A stretch of 64,000 nucleotides of DNA from AV80 sp035536995 (GTDB lineage Bacteria > Verrucomicrobiota > Verrucomicrobiia > Chthoniobacterales > UBA10450): assembly GCA_035536995.1 (NCBI GenBank), contig DATLNB010000022.1, positions 20,708 through 84,707 on the forward strand, given 5' to 3'. Numbering within the stretch: the stretch's first letter is position 1; every line of letters begins with the position of its first letter. Below the pieces are notes generated by a model. It saw only the letters and a program-made list of their open reading frames with translations. It was not told where the DNA came from and made no database searches. Shown piece after piece: positions 44,801 through 51,814 of the stretch. The translations under genes were made by a program, and so were the position numbers.

Positions 44801-45782
44801 ATCCGAGAAGCGGATCATGGAGCCGCGTCTTCTGGAGACCGAGGAACACGGGATCAGTCCGATTCAGGGTGCCGAGACCGCGCTCCGACAAGCGTCGGAG
44901 TGGCCGGCCCGGCGGTTCCTCCGTGGTGGGCAGGCCGAGCTGCAATTGTTTTTCACCGCCCTTCTCGAAAATGCGGAGGATGTTGCCCGGGTTACTCAGA
45001 TTGAAGCGGGGCAGGGGGTCGAGATACGGAAGGATGCCGCGAAACTTTGTGTCGTTAGGCGTCACCGGGGTGTAGTTGATCAGGCGGAGCGGCGCCCCAT
45101 CCGCACCGTAAGCCTGGCCGAATCGGTAATTCTTCAGGTAGAAGCCGCTGTTGTTGTAGAGGGCGGCGCCCCACAACATCGCGCCATGATTCATCATGCT
45201 GTGATCGACCCGCCTAATGATGTCGTCGTGGCAAAGCCCGCAGGATTGCTTCGCGACCCTTAGATCGCCCGGATTCATGAACCGGATGAATTCAGCAGAT
45301 TCATGGTTCAACCAGACGTTGGAGTTCGGCGGGTTCGCGGAGGTTTTCCAGAACTCCTTGTGCTTCGGCTGGACGTGCGCCTGTTCTTTGGTGAGTCCGG
45401 CGGCCGGATTGCCGCCGTGGCAATCGGTGCAACCCAGCACGACGTGCGGGGCCTGGTGCATCGGCTCCACGCCCTGGTGACACTGATTGCACCCCACGCT
45501 TTTTGCGTCCGCCGCAGCCTGTGATTGGTCGATCAGGTTTTGTTTCGGACGGGCCGAGGGCGCCGTGACCGAGAAGTTCGGCGGCAGAGAGGTCGGCGGA
45601 CCGGTGCCGTCGGTCGTGAGAACGACCTCGGAAGCACCAAGCACCAAGCTCCAAACTCCAGAGAAATACCAAACAGCAAGCACCAACATCCCGGCACCAG
45701 TGGCGAGCGCTGGTTTTGAAGTTTGATGCTTGGAGCTTCCCTGGAGCTTGGAGCTTGGAGCTTGGTGCTTTTCCGATTCCAT
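41832..45782 (-). CDS. Ten-haem cytochrome c fused to an LVIVD-like propeller
   Basis: 1316 residues. Ten CxxCH haem c sites are visible (first CNQCH at residues 98-102, last CTDCH at 793-797), including CTDCH three times, CGLCH, CSACH, CMNCH, CIDCH, CQICH and CFGCH. Many extra His residues can be distal ligands. After residue about 850 come repeats such as 'LVLRGEYLYTANGPGGFEVFDVANID' and 'YAYVANGPEGLAVIDVENPERP', the LVIVD beta-propeller pattern. The C-terminus is Pro-rich. The only hydrophobic export segment (residues 25-54) is encoded by an AAGCTCCAAG-type repeat array. It lies 3 bases after the barrel gene. Likely an outer-surface or periplasmic electron carrier; not a match to a named enzyme that I recognise. 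Confidence 0.9.
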   Translation of the reverse strand: MESEKHQAPSSKLQGSSKHQTSKPALATGAGMLVLAVWYFSGVWSLVLGASEVVLTTDGTGPPTSLPPNFSVTAPSARPKQNLIDQSQAAADAKSVGCNQCHQGVEPMHQAPHVVLGCTDCHGGNPAAGLTKEQAHVQPKHKEFWKTSANPPNSNVWLNHESAEFIRFMNPGDLRVAKQSCGLCHDDIIRRVDHSMMNHGAMLWGAALYNNSGFYLKNYRFGQAYGADGAPLRLINYTPVTPNDTKFRGILPYLDPLPRFNLSNPGNILRIFEKGGEKQLQLGLPTTEEPPGRPLRRLSERGLGTLNRTDPVFLGLQKTRLHDPLLGFLGSNDHAGDYRSSGCSACHVVYANDRSPTNSGWWSKYGHQGLSFTADKTIPKKERGHPITHQFTRSIPSSQCMNCHMHQGNLFVNPYLGYTWWDQETDGEFMYPKEQRNPTDDELVIETQANPEAAAAKGLWGDKDFLDRVSELNPKLKNTQFADYHGHGWVFRAVFKHDRKGDLLDLRDNKIAHDDPQKFAKAVHLKDVHLAKGMQCTDCHFDFDVHGNGMLYGEPRNATTINCIDCHGTIDQRPTLVTTGNAGAVNLLNTSNTPWGPRFVWEGTKLYQQSTMAPDIRWEIPQTIDTIDPSSAHYNPKSAYAKTLKRDGKTWGGLISTDPVERRSRLAHDNGAMDCQICHTSWATSCFGCHLPMKANQRVPQNKFEGVTDRNFTTYNPQVVRDDVFMLGIDGTVKKNRMAVIRSSSAVVVSSQNQNREWIYSQAQTFSAEGYSGQAFNPHFPHTTSGVGTTKNCTDCHLSKNNDNNAWMTQLLGFGTGTVNFFGRYAYIGEGHHGLHAVVWTEADEPQAAIGSHLHKIAYPDNYRKHLEAGAILKEAHEHSGHDIQDLVLRGEYLYTANGPGGFEVFDVANIDQKGFSERIVSAPVSPLGQRTRVNTKYATSVALPSTLALDPARVRLPENEEQPIDMFYAFAYVSDREEGLVGSNVATLVDGNPDNNFLKRDVTFNPDGALTGASFVTAAGHRLYMTTPRGLFVIDCTDPMNPKLGGQYTGDFLRNPHCVSIQFRYAFVTDSEGLKVLDITDPYRPVPIPEATVGLRNAGRLYVARTYAYVANGPEGLAVIDVENPERPRLDQIFNAEGQLNDTRAVQVGSVNASQFALVADGRNGLRVVQLISPDTVAGAQGFSPRPSPRLIATYPTKGEAIAVSRGLDRDRVVDETGGQTVVFGRRGSRPFHLGEMEKFYLRAGGGSKDGRQWSTIYRVEDVTARNGKLMTKSGVMLTPLPGPEPAATVSPTPPLDYPPDIEPSPIEGPTPPQP
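45631..45771. repeat. AAGCTCCAAGCACC-type repeat array in inverted arrangement
   Basis: Plus strand shows AAGCACCAAGCACCAAGCTCC-like phrases from 45631 to about 45688 and the complementary form (GGAGCTTGGAGCTTGGTGCTT) from about 45716 to 45771. The two halves can pair. The array lies at the junction of the barrel and cytochrome genes and supplies the first ~50 codons of the cytochrome. Confidence 0.85.
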
Positions 45783-45785
45783 CGG

Positions 45786-48176
45786 TCAATACGTCAGCGT
45801 CAGCGTGAAAATTCCGCTGTAGAGGAAATTATCGATCTTCCCTGCGCTCGGTCCGGGATAACCAAATACCGGGTTCGTATTCGCCCGGTAAATGTCTTTG
45901 TAACCTGCGCCTGGAATCAGGAATCCGGCGCCGGCGCTGATGATAATGTTATTGGTCAGGAGAGGGCGGTATTGAATCCCGAGACTGCAATCGAGCCCGA
46001 TCTCGTTGCTCGTATGGTTTGTCATCAGGACCTGGCGAATCGTTTCCGTCTCCGCCATCCAGATGTAATTCACGTTCAGGAGCGCTTTCAGCTTCGGTGT
46101 GATCTCGGCGTCAGTGCCGTACCCGAGAATGATTGTCCCCGGATTAACGAAGTTGGACTGCCCTTCGCTTTTGCTCGTCCGCAAATCGATTACCAGGCTG
46201 TCACGCTGCTTAAAGTTCACGGAAGTGCCGCCGAGGTTGAAACCCTGGTGAACGAAAAAGCTGAACGGGCCGCCGACGAAAAACGGTTTATCGAAAATCG
46301 TGTCAAACCCTCTCGCGTCGGAGTCACGCGGATTTGAATCCCCGCTGGCGTAAAAGCCTGACAGCTTGAAGCGAAGCCAGTCCTTGTCGATCGACAGCTC
46401 GAGCGCTGCCATCTGCGCGTTGATCGAGACTCGCTGTTGGGCGATCCCGTTGAAACCGTCCTCACCGAAGACCTGGTAAAGGGCGTGGCTGATGTTCAGC
46501 CGTCCGATGTGGCCGTCGCCGGCCCAGCCCAGGTAGTAGGCCTGCACGTAATGATCGCGGACCGCGCCGATCGGCGCAGGGCGGGTGATGAAGTCGTTCT
46601 GGTCGAAGTGACGCGAGCCTTCGTCGAAGTTCGCGTGGAAGCTGAGCTGCGCGGTATACCCTTTTGCGAAAAAATCCTGACGATAAACGTTCAGGACGAT
46701 GATTCGCTGGTCGCGCGCATCGAACTTATTGAGATCGGAATAAGTGTCCTTCTCGCGCATGTCGAACGCGATCGCGTTGTATTGCCACTTGTTGTTGTCG
46801 TAGTTGCCGAAAATCCGGATGCCGAGGTTGGAATCGTTGAAAATGAATCCGCGGAAATCGCTCACGAACGGCTGAATCCCGAAGCGCGATGAGAGGAAGT
46901 CGTAGTTGTTCGTCAGGTCGCGCAGATGGATTTCACCGAACGCTTCCTGAAGCGCGTACCAGTACTTGGTCCGAGTGGTGTAACGCGTGCCTTCCAGATC
47001 GCCTGGCAACCGGGTGAGGCCGGGCCCGAGGCCGGAGGTCGGATCGCCGAAAACGGGAAAGGTTGGAATAGGTTGGGGCGCCGTGTAGCCCGGCCCGCGA
47101 GGATCAGGATCGAGGGCGTTATTTTCCTTAACCCGGATGTGGTTCTGATTCGCGACAAACAGAAGCCGCAATGCCCACACGACCGGTTTGAATGCGGTCT
47201 CGCCTTTGAAGAGATCGACGCCAATCGAAAAATCGTTCGAGAAAAAGAGCTGCTCGCTTCGACCGACGAATTCCGAGCTGTTCGGCCTGGCCGTGCTGAC
47301 CCCGCTTGGGATCGGGAGGCGCCGGGCTTCGAACTGGAAAAAATCGTTCAGGGTGAGGTTGAGAAAAATGTCCTGCCCGATAATCGGTGCATCGCCTTTG
47401 AGCGTGCTTTGCAAATAGGGATGCCAGAAGCGCAGCCGGCCGGTTTGATAAGGCGTTTCCGTCCACGGATCGGCGTAGCGTTGCCAGCGCCCGAATCCGA
47501 TAAACCAACGGTTGGGCACGGGCTCCGAGCCTGGTAAAAGTCCGCGCTCATTTTCTGAATCGGGGTATTCCTGGTAGTCGAGCCGGTGGCGTTCTGGTTT
47601 CATTTCCCGGACACCGCGCCGGGGCAGACCTAACGACCGCGGCAATGGCTCATCGCCATATTCGATCGGCTGGGCAAGGACCGGGGGAAACAAGCCGGGC
47701 GGCTCTTCCGGTTCCACGAGGGAATTGCCTCCGCCGGGATCAGGATTGAACTGCGAAGGAGGCAAAGGCGGTTCGACCAGTTCTTCCTGACCGAAGAGAT
47801 AGCGGCGCTCCGGCTCATGCCGTGCCCTGACACGGTAACCATTGATCTCGACGTTGGCGCCGCGGGTTTCTCGCACGATCTCCACGGTCGCGTCCTTGTT
47901 GTCACGGAGGTCTATCTGAACCGTGGCGCGTTCCCGGCGCTGCCGGGGCACCTCGACTCTTGCCTCTTTGTTGTCTCCCAGATCGATTTCAACAGGCCTG
48001 GTTTTCGGCCGAGGCCGCGGGTGCTTGCCGCCGTTGATTTCGACCCTCGCGCCGTCGGTCGCGAGTGTAGTGTCGTCCCCGGCCAGGCGCGGATTGCCCC
48101 CGGCAAGGGCCAGCGCCGCGAGCGCCGCGAGCACACGCTTGCTCCGCGCTCCGCTCACTGGCCGACACGAGGGCAT
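45786..48176 (-). CDS. Outer-membrane beta-barrel protein with repeated N-terminal domain
   Basis: 796 residues. Signal peptide at residues 1-32 ('KRVLAALAALALAGGNPRLAG'). Residues 43-114 hold two copies of a strand phrase, 'VEIDLGDNKEARVEV' and 'VQIDLRDNKDATVEI', flanked by 'ARVEINGG' and 'ANVEINGY'. A Pro-rich linker follows. From about residue 240 the sequence alternates polar and aromatic residues with many short turns, as in porins ('NKWQYNAIAFDMREKDTYSDL', 'RLNISHALYQVFGEDG'), and the chain ends in an aromatic residue (TLTLTY), the signal for barrel assembly. It is 3 bases upstream of the decahaem cytochrome, so it may be its outer-membrane partner. No homolog is certain. Confidence 0.82.
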   Translation of the reverse strand: MPSCRPVSGARSKRVLAALAALALAGGNPRLAGDDTTLATDGARVEINGGKHPRPRPKTRPVEIDLGDNKEARVEVPRQRRERATVQIDLRDNKDATVEIVRETRGANVEINGYRVRARHEPERRYLFGQEELVEPPLPPSQFNPDPGGGNSLVEPEEPPGLFPPVLAQPIEYGDEPLPRSLGLPRRGVREMKPERHRLDYQEYPDSENERGLLPGSEPVPNRWFIGFGRWQRYADPWTETPYQTGRLRFWHPYLQSTLKGDAPIIGQDIFLNLTLNDFFQFEARRLPIPSGVSTARPNSSEFVGRSEQLFFSNDFSIGVDLFKGETAFKPVVWALRLLFVANQNHIRVKENNALDPDPRGPGYTAPQPIPTFPVFGDPTSGLGPGLTRLPGDLEGTRYTTRTKYWYALQEAFGEIHLRDLTNNYDFLSSRFGIQPFVSDFRGFIFNDSNLGIRIFGNYDNNKWQYNAIAFDMREKDTYSDLNKFDARDQRIIVLNVYRQDFFAKGYTAQLSFHANFDEGSRHFDQNDFITRPAPIGAVRDHYVQAYYLGWAGDGHIGRLNISHALYQVFGEDGFNGIAQQRVSINAQMAALELSIDKDWLRFKLSGFYASGDSNPRDSDARGFDTIFDKPFFVGGPFSFFVHQGFNLGGTSVNFKQRDSLVIDLRTSKSEGQSNFVNPGTIILGYGTDAEITPKLKALLNVNYIWMAETETIRQVLMTNHTSNEIGLDCSLGIQYRPLLTNNIIISAGAGFLIPGAGYKDIYRANTNPVFGYPGPSAGKIDNFLYSGIFTLTLTY

Positions 48177-48261
48177 AGGGAGGCGAAGGATGACGGAAAC
48201 GCTTCCCTCTTAGCAAGCTCAAGGGCCCTGCGGAAAACCCCCTTTCCCCGCTCGCAATCAT

Positions 48262-48330
48262 GCTCCTGATCCTGATCATACTCATGATCTTGTGAGCGAC
48301 GTCGAATGGATCAGGATCAGGATCCTGAGC
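48262..48330. repeat. CTGATCCTGATC inverted repeat
   Basis: GCTCCTGATCCTGATC (48262-48277) and GATCAGGATCAGGATCC... (48309-48330) pair over 14 perfect bases. It lies in the 225-base divergent gap between the barrel operon and the haem-binding gene. No other gene is seen in this gap. The same phrase forms the palindrome at 58433. Confidence 0.75.
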
Positions 48331-48401
48331 AGAATCATGCATAAACTCGGCAGGCGTCCCTCGAGCAGCTATTTTCATAGCCGTAGCTCCGCAATTTTAG
48401 T

Positions 48402-50768
48402 ATGAACGCCAGCCCCGTGAGAGTTCCTGCGCTATTGGCGATCGCCAGCCTGTTGCTTGCGCCGTCCCTGGCGAAAGCACAGCTGACCGCGATCGACGTC
48501 CAAACCATCGTCGATCAGGCGACGGCGCGCGCTCTCCAGATTTCCCCGAACAGCGTTATCGCGGTAACCGATCGCGAGGGGAACGTCCTTGCCATCTGGA
48601 GCGTGAACGGGACGGAACCGACACCGCTTGAAATCTCCAGCTGCGTTTCGAAAGCCGGGACCGCCTCCTATCTCAGCAGCAACCAAAATGCCTTCACCAC
48701 CCGCACCGCCGGATTCATTATCCAGCAGCACTTTCCCCCCGGCGTCCGCAACACTCCCCCCGGCCCACTGGTTGGCGTCGGGTTATCGAATCTCTTTAGC
48801 TCGGACATCAATAAATTCCGCGCGCCTGGCAGCGTGATCAGTTTCTCACCCAGCCCCGGACTAACCATCGTGCCCGTCTTCGGCACGTCGCTGGACGGGT
48901 CGCCCGGTGGGCTTCCACTTTACAAAGATGGGAGACTGGTCGGCGGGATCGGAGTAACTGGCGATGGGGTCCCTGGTCCGTTGGTATTCCGTTCGCAGGA
49001 TCCGTTCGCTTTCATCGGCGATTACGACAAGGACGAAGACATTGCGCTTGCGGGGCAGACCGGCTTCCGGCCTTCCCCCTCCATCCTCGCCACCAATGTT
49101 TATATCAATGGGATCGCGCTGCCCTACGTCCTGTCTTCGACGACCTTTGCCGGTTCCGTCACCCAGGGTGCGGCTGCGCGCGGTTTTCCGGTCACCGGGG
49201 CGCCGGCGCCATTCCCGTATCCGATCGCTACTTTCGGCGGAGTCCAGGGCGAGATCCGCCAGCCTATCAGCAGCGATCCCATTTCAACCCCGATCAATGG
49301 CCGGCCGCGCCTGACCGCCGCTGAAGTTGCGACCATCATCAACTTCGCGGCCGATCGCGCCCGTACGACTCGCGCTGGAATCCGGCTGCCAATCGGAGTC
49401 CCCATGCAGGTGTTCATCACGGTCGTGAATTTCCCGAACGATCCGACCGTGTCGCCGACCTGCCTCGGCACTTTCCGAACGGGCGAGGCAACCTTGTTCA
49501 GCTGGGATGTTGCCGTCCAGAAAGCGCGGACCGCGGTCGGCTTCTCGAACAACTCATTCGCCATGTCCACCCGGACGGTCGGCTTCCTGGCCCAGACCAA
49601 GTATCCGCCGGGGCTCGACGTGCAGGACCCAGGACCGTACTACGGATTGCAGGAGCAATTCTCCGGGTTCAATCGCGCCGCCCTTCCTAACTATGTTTTG
49701 GATGCCAGCGGCCTGGACGCTCGTTTCCCGAACGGCATCACAATTTTTCCGGGTGGTTTCCCGCTTTATCGGAACGGTCAGCTGATTGGCGCGATCGGGA
49801 TCAGCGGTGACGGTGTCGATCAGGACGACATTGTTGGCGCGTCCGGCACGCATGATTTTCTCGCGCCATTTCCCATTCGCGCAGATCAGTTCGCTTATCT
49901 TGGTGCCCGTCTGCCTTATGCGAAATTCCCGCGCGACCCTGATGGAACTGACGGGAGCGTGGAGTATCCACCGTTTAGTGTTGTAGCGGAGAACCTGGCG
50001 AACATATCCACCCGCGTCAGCGCCGGCGCCGGCGATGATCGCATGATCGGCGGATTCATCATTTCGGGGACGACATCGAAGAAAGTGATCGTTCGCGCGC
50101 TTGGTCCTTCGCTCGATCAATTCGGAGTGGGCTCCGCCCTGGGCGACCCAACTCTGGAATTGCACGATGCCGGCGGCGCCATCATCGCGACGAACGACGA
50201 TTGGGCTGACACGCAGGCAGCGGAGATCAACGGCAGCGGTATTCCGCCGACGGATGAACGCGAATCAGCCATCGTCCGGACCCTGGCACCGGGTGCATAC
50301 ACTGCGGTTATCGATGGAAAAGACGGCGGCATCGGAACGGCGCTGGTGGAAATTTACGATTTGAGTCCCACTACGAACTCGACCCTCGGCAACATCAGCA
50401 CGCGCGGCGCAGTCGGCCCGCAAAGTGATGTGATCATCGGCGGATTCATCGTCAACGGAACGACCGGAACCACCCGCATCCTGGTCCGCACCGCGGGGCC
50501 CTCGCTCAGCACCGCCGGCATTACCGATACCATGCCGGATCCGACGCTCGAGCTACGCGATGTTCATGGCACATTGATCGCGGCAAACGACAACTGGCGC
50601 GAAGGCCCGGAAAGCGAGATCGAAAATTCACAGCTTGCGCCCCTAAATGACCTCGAGTCCGCCATTATTACGACCCTCCCATCGGGTCCTTACACCGCAG
50701 TCATTCACGAACGAACCGGCCAGGCCGGGGTAGGCCTTTTCGAAGTTTTCAATCTTCAGAATCCCTGA
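48402..50768 (+). CDS. Secreted double HbpS/GlcG-like protein with C-terminal repeats
   Basis: 788 residues. Signal peptide near residues 1-26 (cleaved at AKAQ). Two GlcG/HbpS (DUF336) domains: residues about 28-215 ('TPLEISSCVSKAGTASYLSSNQNAFTTRTAGFIIQQHFPPG', 'GGLPLYKDGRLVGGIGVTGDGVP') and about 305-500 ('SWDVAVQKARTAVGFSNNSFAMSTRTVGFLAQ', 'GGFPLYRNGQLIGAIGISGDGVDQDD'). HbpS binds haem in Streptomyces. Then two ~130-residue repeats ('NISTRVSAGAGDDRMIGGFIISG', 'NISTRGAVGPQSDVIIGGFIVNG'), common in Verrucomicrobiota. It is divergent from the decahaem operon and may be its haem-related partner. Binding here is inference. Confidence 0.85.
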   Translation: MNASPVRVPALLAIASLLLAPSLAKAQLTAIDVQTIVDQATARALQISPNSVIAVTDREGNVLAIWSVNGTEPTPLEISSCVSKAGTASYLSSNQNAFTTRTAGFIIQQHFPPGVRNTPPGPLVGVGLSNLFSSDINKFRAPGSVISFSPSPGLTIVPVFGTSLDGSPGGLPLYKDGRLVGGIGVTGDGVPGPLVFRSQDPFAFIGDYDKDEDIALAGQTGFRPSPSILATNVYINGIALPYVLSSTTFAGSVTQGAAARGFPVTGAPAPFPYPIATFGGVQGEIRQPISSDPISTPINGRPRLTAAEVATIINFAADRARTTRAGIRLPIGVPMQVFITVVNFPNDPTVSPTCLGTFRTGEATLFSWDVAVQKARTAVGFSNNSFAMSTRTVGFLAQTKYPPGLDVQDPGPYYGLQEQFSGFNRAALPNYVLDASGLDARFPNGITIFPGGFPLYRNGQLIGAIGISGDGVDQDDIVGASGTHDFLAPFPIRADQFAYLGARLPYAKFPRDPDGTDGSVEYPPFSVVAENLANISTRVSAGAGDDRMIGGFIISGTTSKKVIVRALGPSLDQFGVGSALGDPTLELHDAGGAIIATNDDWADTQAAEINGSGIPPTDERESAIVRTLAPGAYTAVIDGKDGGIGTALVEIYDLSPTTNSTLGNISTRGAVGPQSDVIIGGFIVNGTTGTTRILVRTAGPSLSTAGITDTMPDPTLELRDVHGTLIAANDNWREGPESEIENSQLAPLNDLESAIITTLPSGPYTAVIHERTGQAGVGLFEVFNLQNP

Positions 50769-50835
50769 GGGGCCGGGCAACTCCGCCGTTTGCGTGAGCT
50801 TGCCGCGGCGGCGCGCCGTTTCGCATGATTCGCTC

Positions 50836-51348
50836 ATGCGCACATTGATACATTTAACGACAGCCAGCCGGTCCGCTCTCGGCGTTGTGACCATCGTGTT
50901 AGCGATTACCGCGGGAATGACGATGAGGCCGGGAGCAGAGGCTGCTAGTCCGGAACCCAAAACGGTCATCGGGCCTTCGCGGCACATTGTCCTTCCTGGC
51001 CGAACGGACAACCTGCCTTTCAGCGACGCCGTGCTCGTCGGCAACACACTCTATCTGGCAGGTAAAATCGGGGTCGATCCGCAGACGGGGCGCGCACCGG
51101 AGGATGTTGAAAAAGAAATCCGGCTCCTGCTCGACGGAATCAAAGCAACACTCAACGCCGCCGACCTGACGATGGACGATCTCGTTTCGGTCCAGATCTT
51201 TTGTCCCGACTTGAGCCTCTACGAAAAATTCAACGAGGTGTACCGGACTTACTTCACCAAGAGTTTCCCGGCGCGCGCCTTCATTGGTTCGGGGCCGCTC
51301 TTGCGAGGAGGCCGCTTTGAAGCGCAGGGCATCGCGGTCCGCCGTTGA
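50836..51348 (+). CDS. Exported RidA/YjgF-family protein
   Basis: 170 residues from ATG 50836. RidA proteins hydrolyse reactive enamine/imine intermediates, or bind ligands. The core has 'VLVGNTLYLAGKIGVDPQTGRAPEDVEKEIRLLLDGIKATLNAADLTMDDLVSVQIF' and 'FPARAFIGSGPLLRGGRFEAQGIAVRR', the typical trimer fold with the Arg/Glu carboxylate-binding end. The lead 'TTASRSALGVVTIVLAITAGMTM' is a hydrophobic export signal, which most RidA proteins lack. The start at 50836 is preferred over an upstream ATG at 50794 because it gives a normal signal. Convergent neighbour at 51349 shares the stop. Confidence 0.88.
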   Translation: MRTLIHLTTASRSALGVVTIVLAITAGMTMRPGAEAASPEPKTVIGPSRHIVLPGRTDNLPFSDAVLVGNTLYLAGKIGVDPQTGRAPEDVEKEIRLLLDGIKATLNAADLTMDDLVSVQIFCPDLSLYEKFNEVYRTYFTKSFPARAFIGSGPLLRGGRFEAQGIAVRR

Positions 51349-51672
51349 TTACTCGGCGCGCAGGAGAACATGCGCGACTTCCTCTAAAACTTGCCGGGCC
51401 CCGCGAAAACGGCCGGCAAATCGATCCGTGTGGTCCTTCTGGAGAGCAGGCGCGAATTGTTCGCGATACCGTTCATACTCCTCCATCGACGGAGATTGAT
51501 ATTGCATCACGTATGCCGGCTCGTTGCCGTCGACACCGTGGACCCGGTACATTCTGCACTCGATGAAACAACCGGTTTGGAGGACTTCTGGAATATGGAC
51601 TTCCTTCATCCAATTCACCCATTCCGACTCAGCGTCGGCCTCAATTGTTATAGTGACGCTGTAGAGGATCAT
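51349..51672 (-). CDS. DUF4286 family protein
   Basis: 107 residues from ATG 51672. Small single-domain protein with a ferredoxin-like alpha/beta plan: 'ILYSVTITIEADAESEWVNWMKEVHIPEVLQTGCF', then 'CRMYRVHGVDGNEPAYVMQYQSPSMEEYERYREQFAPAL'. This is the DUF4286 pattern, of unknown biochemical role and often cytosolic. No catalytic motif. It converges on the RidA gene, stops touching. Confidence 0.8.
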   Translation of the reverse strand: MILYSVTITIEADAESEWVNWMKEVHIPEVLQTGCFIECRMYRVHGVDGNEPAYVMQYQSPSMEEYERYREQFAPALQKDHTDRFAGRFRGARQVLEEVAHVLLRAE

Positions 51673-51814
51673 GCTTGGAACGTCATCTAAAGCTGGCGGC
51701 ACATCCAGAAGGCGTTGGAGCGTGCAGCGTTTGATCGCGGCGAGCGCGCGGTTGCGGGGTGAACCAACGGTTTTACAATCTCCTGCGCGTGTGTGAACGC
51801 AGACGCGTTCACCG

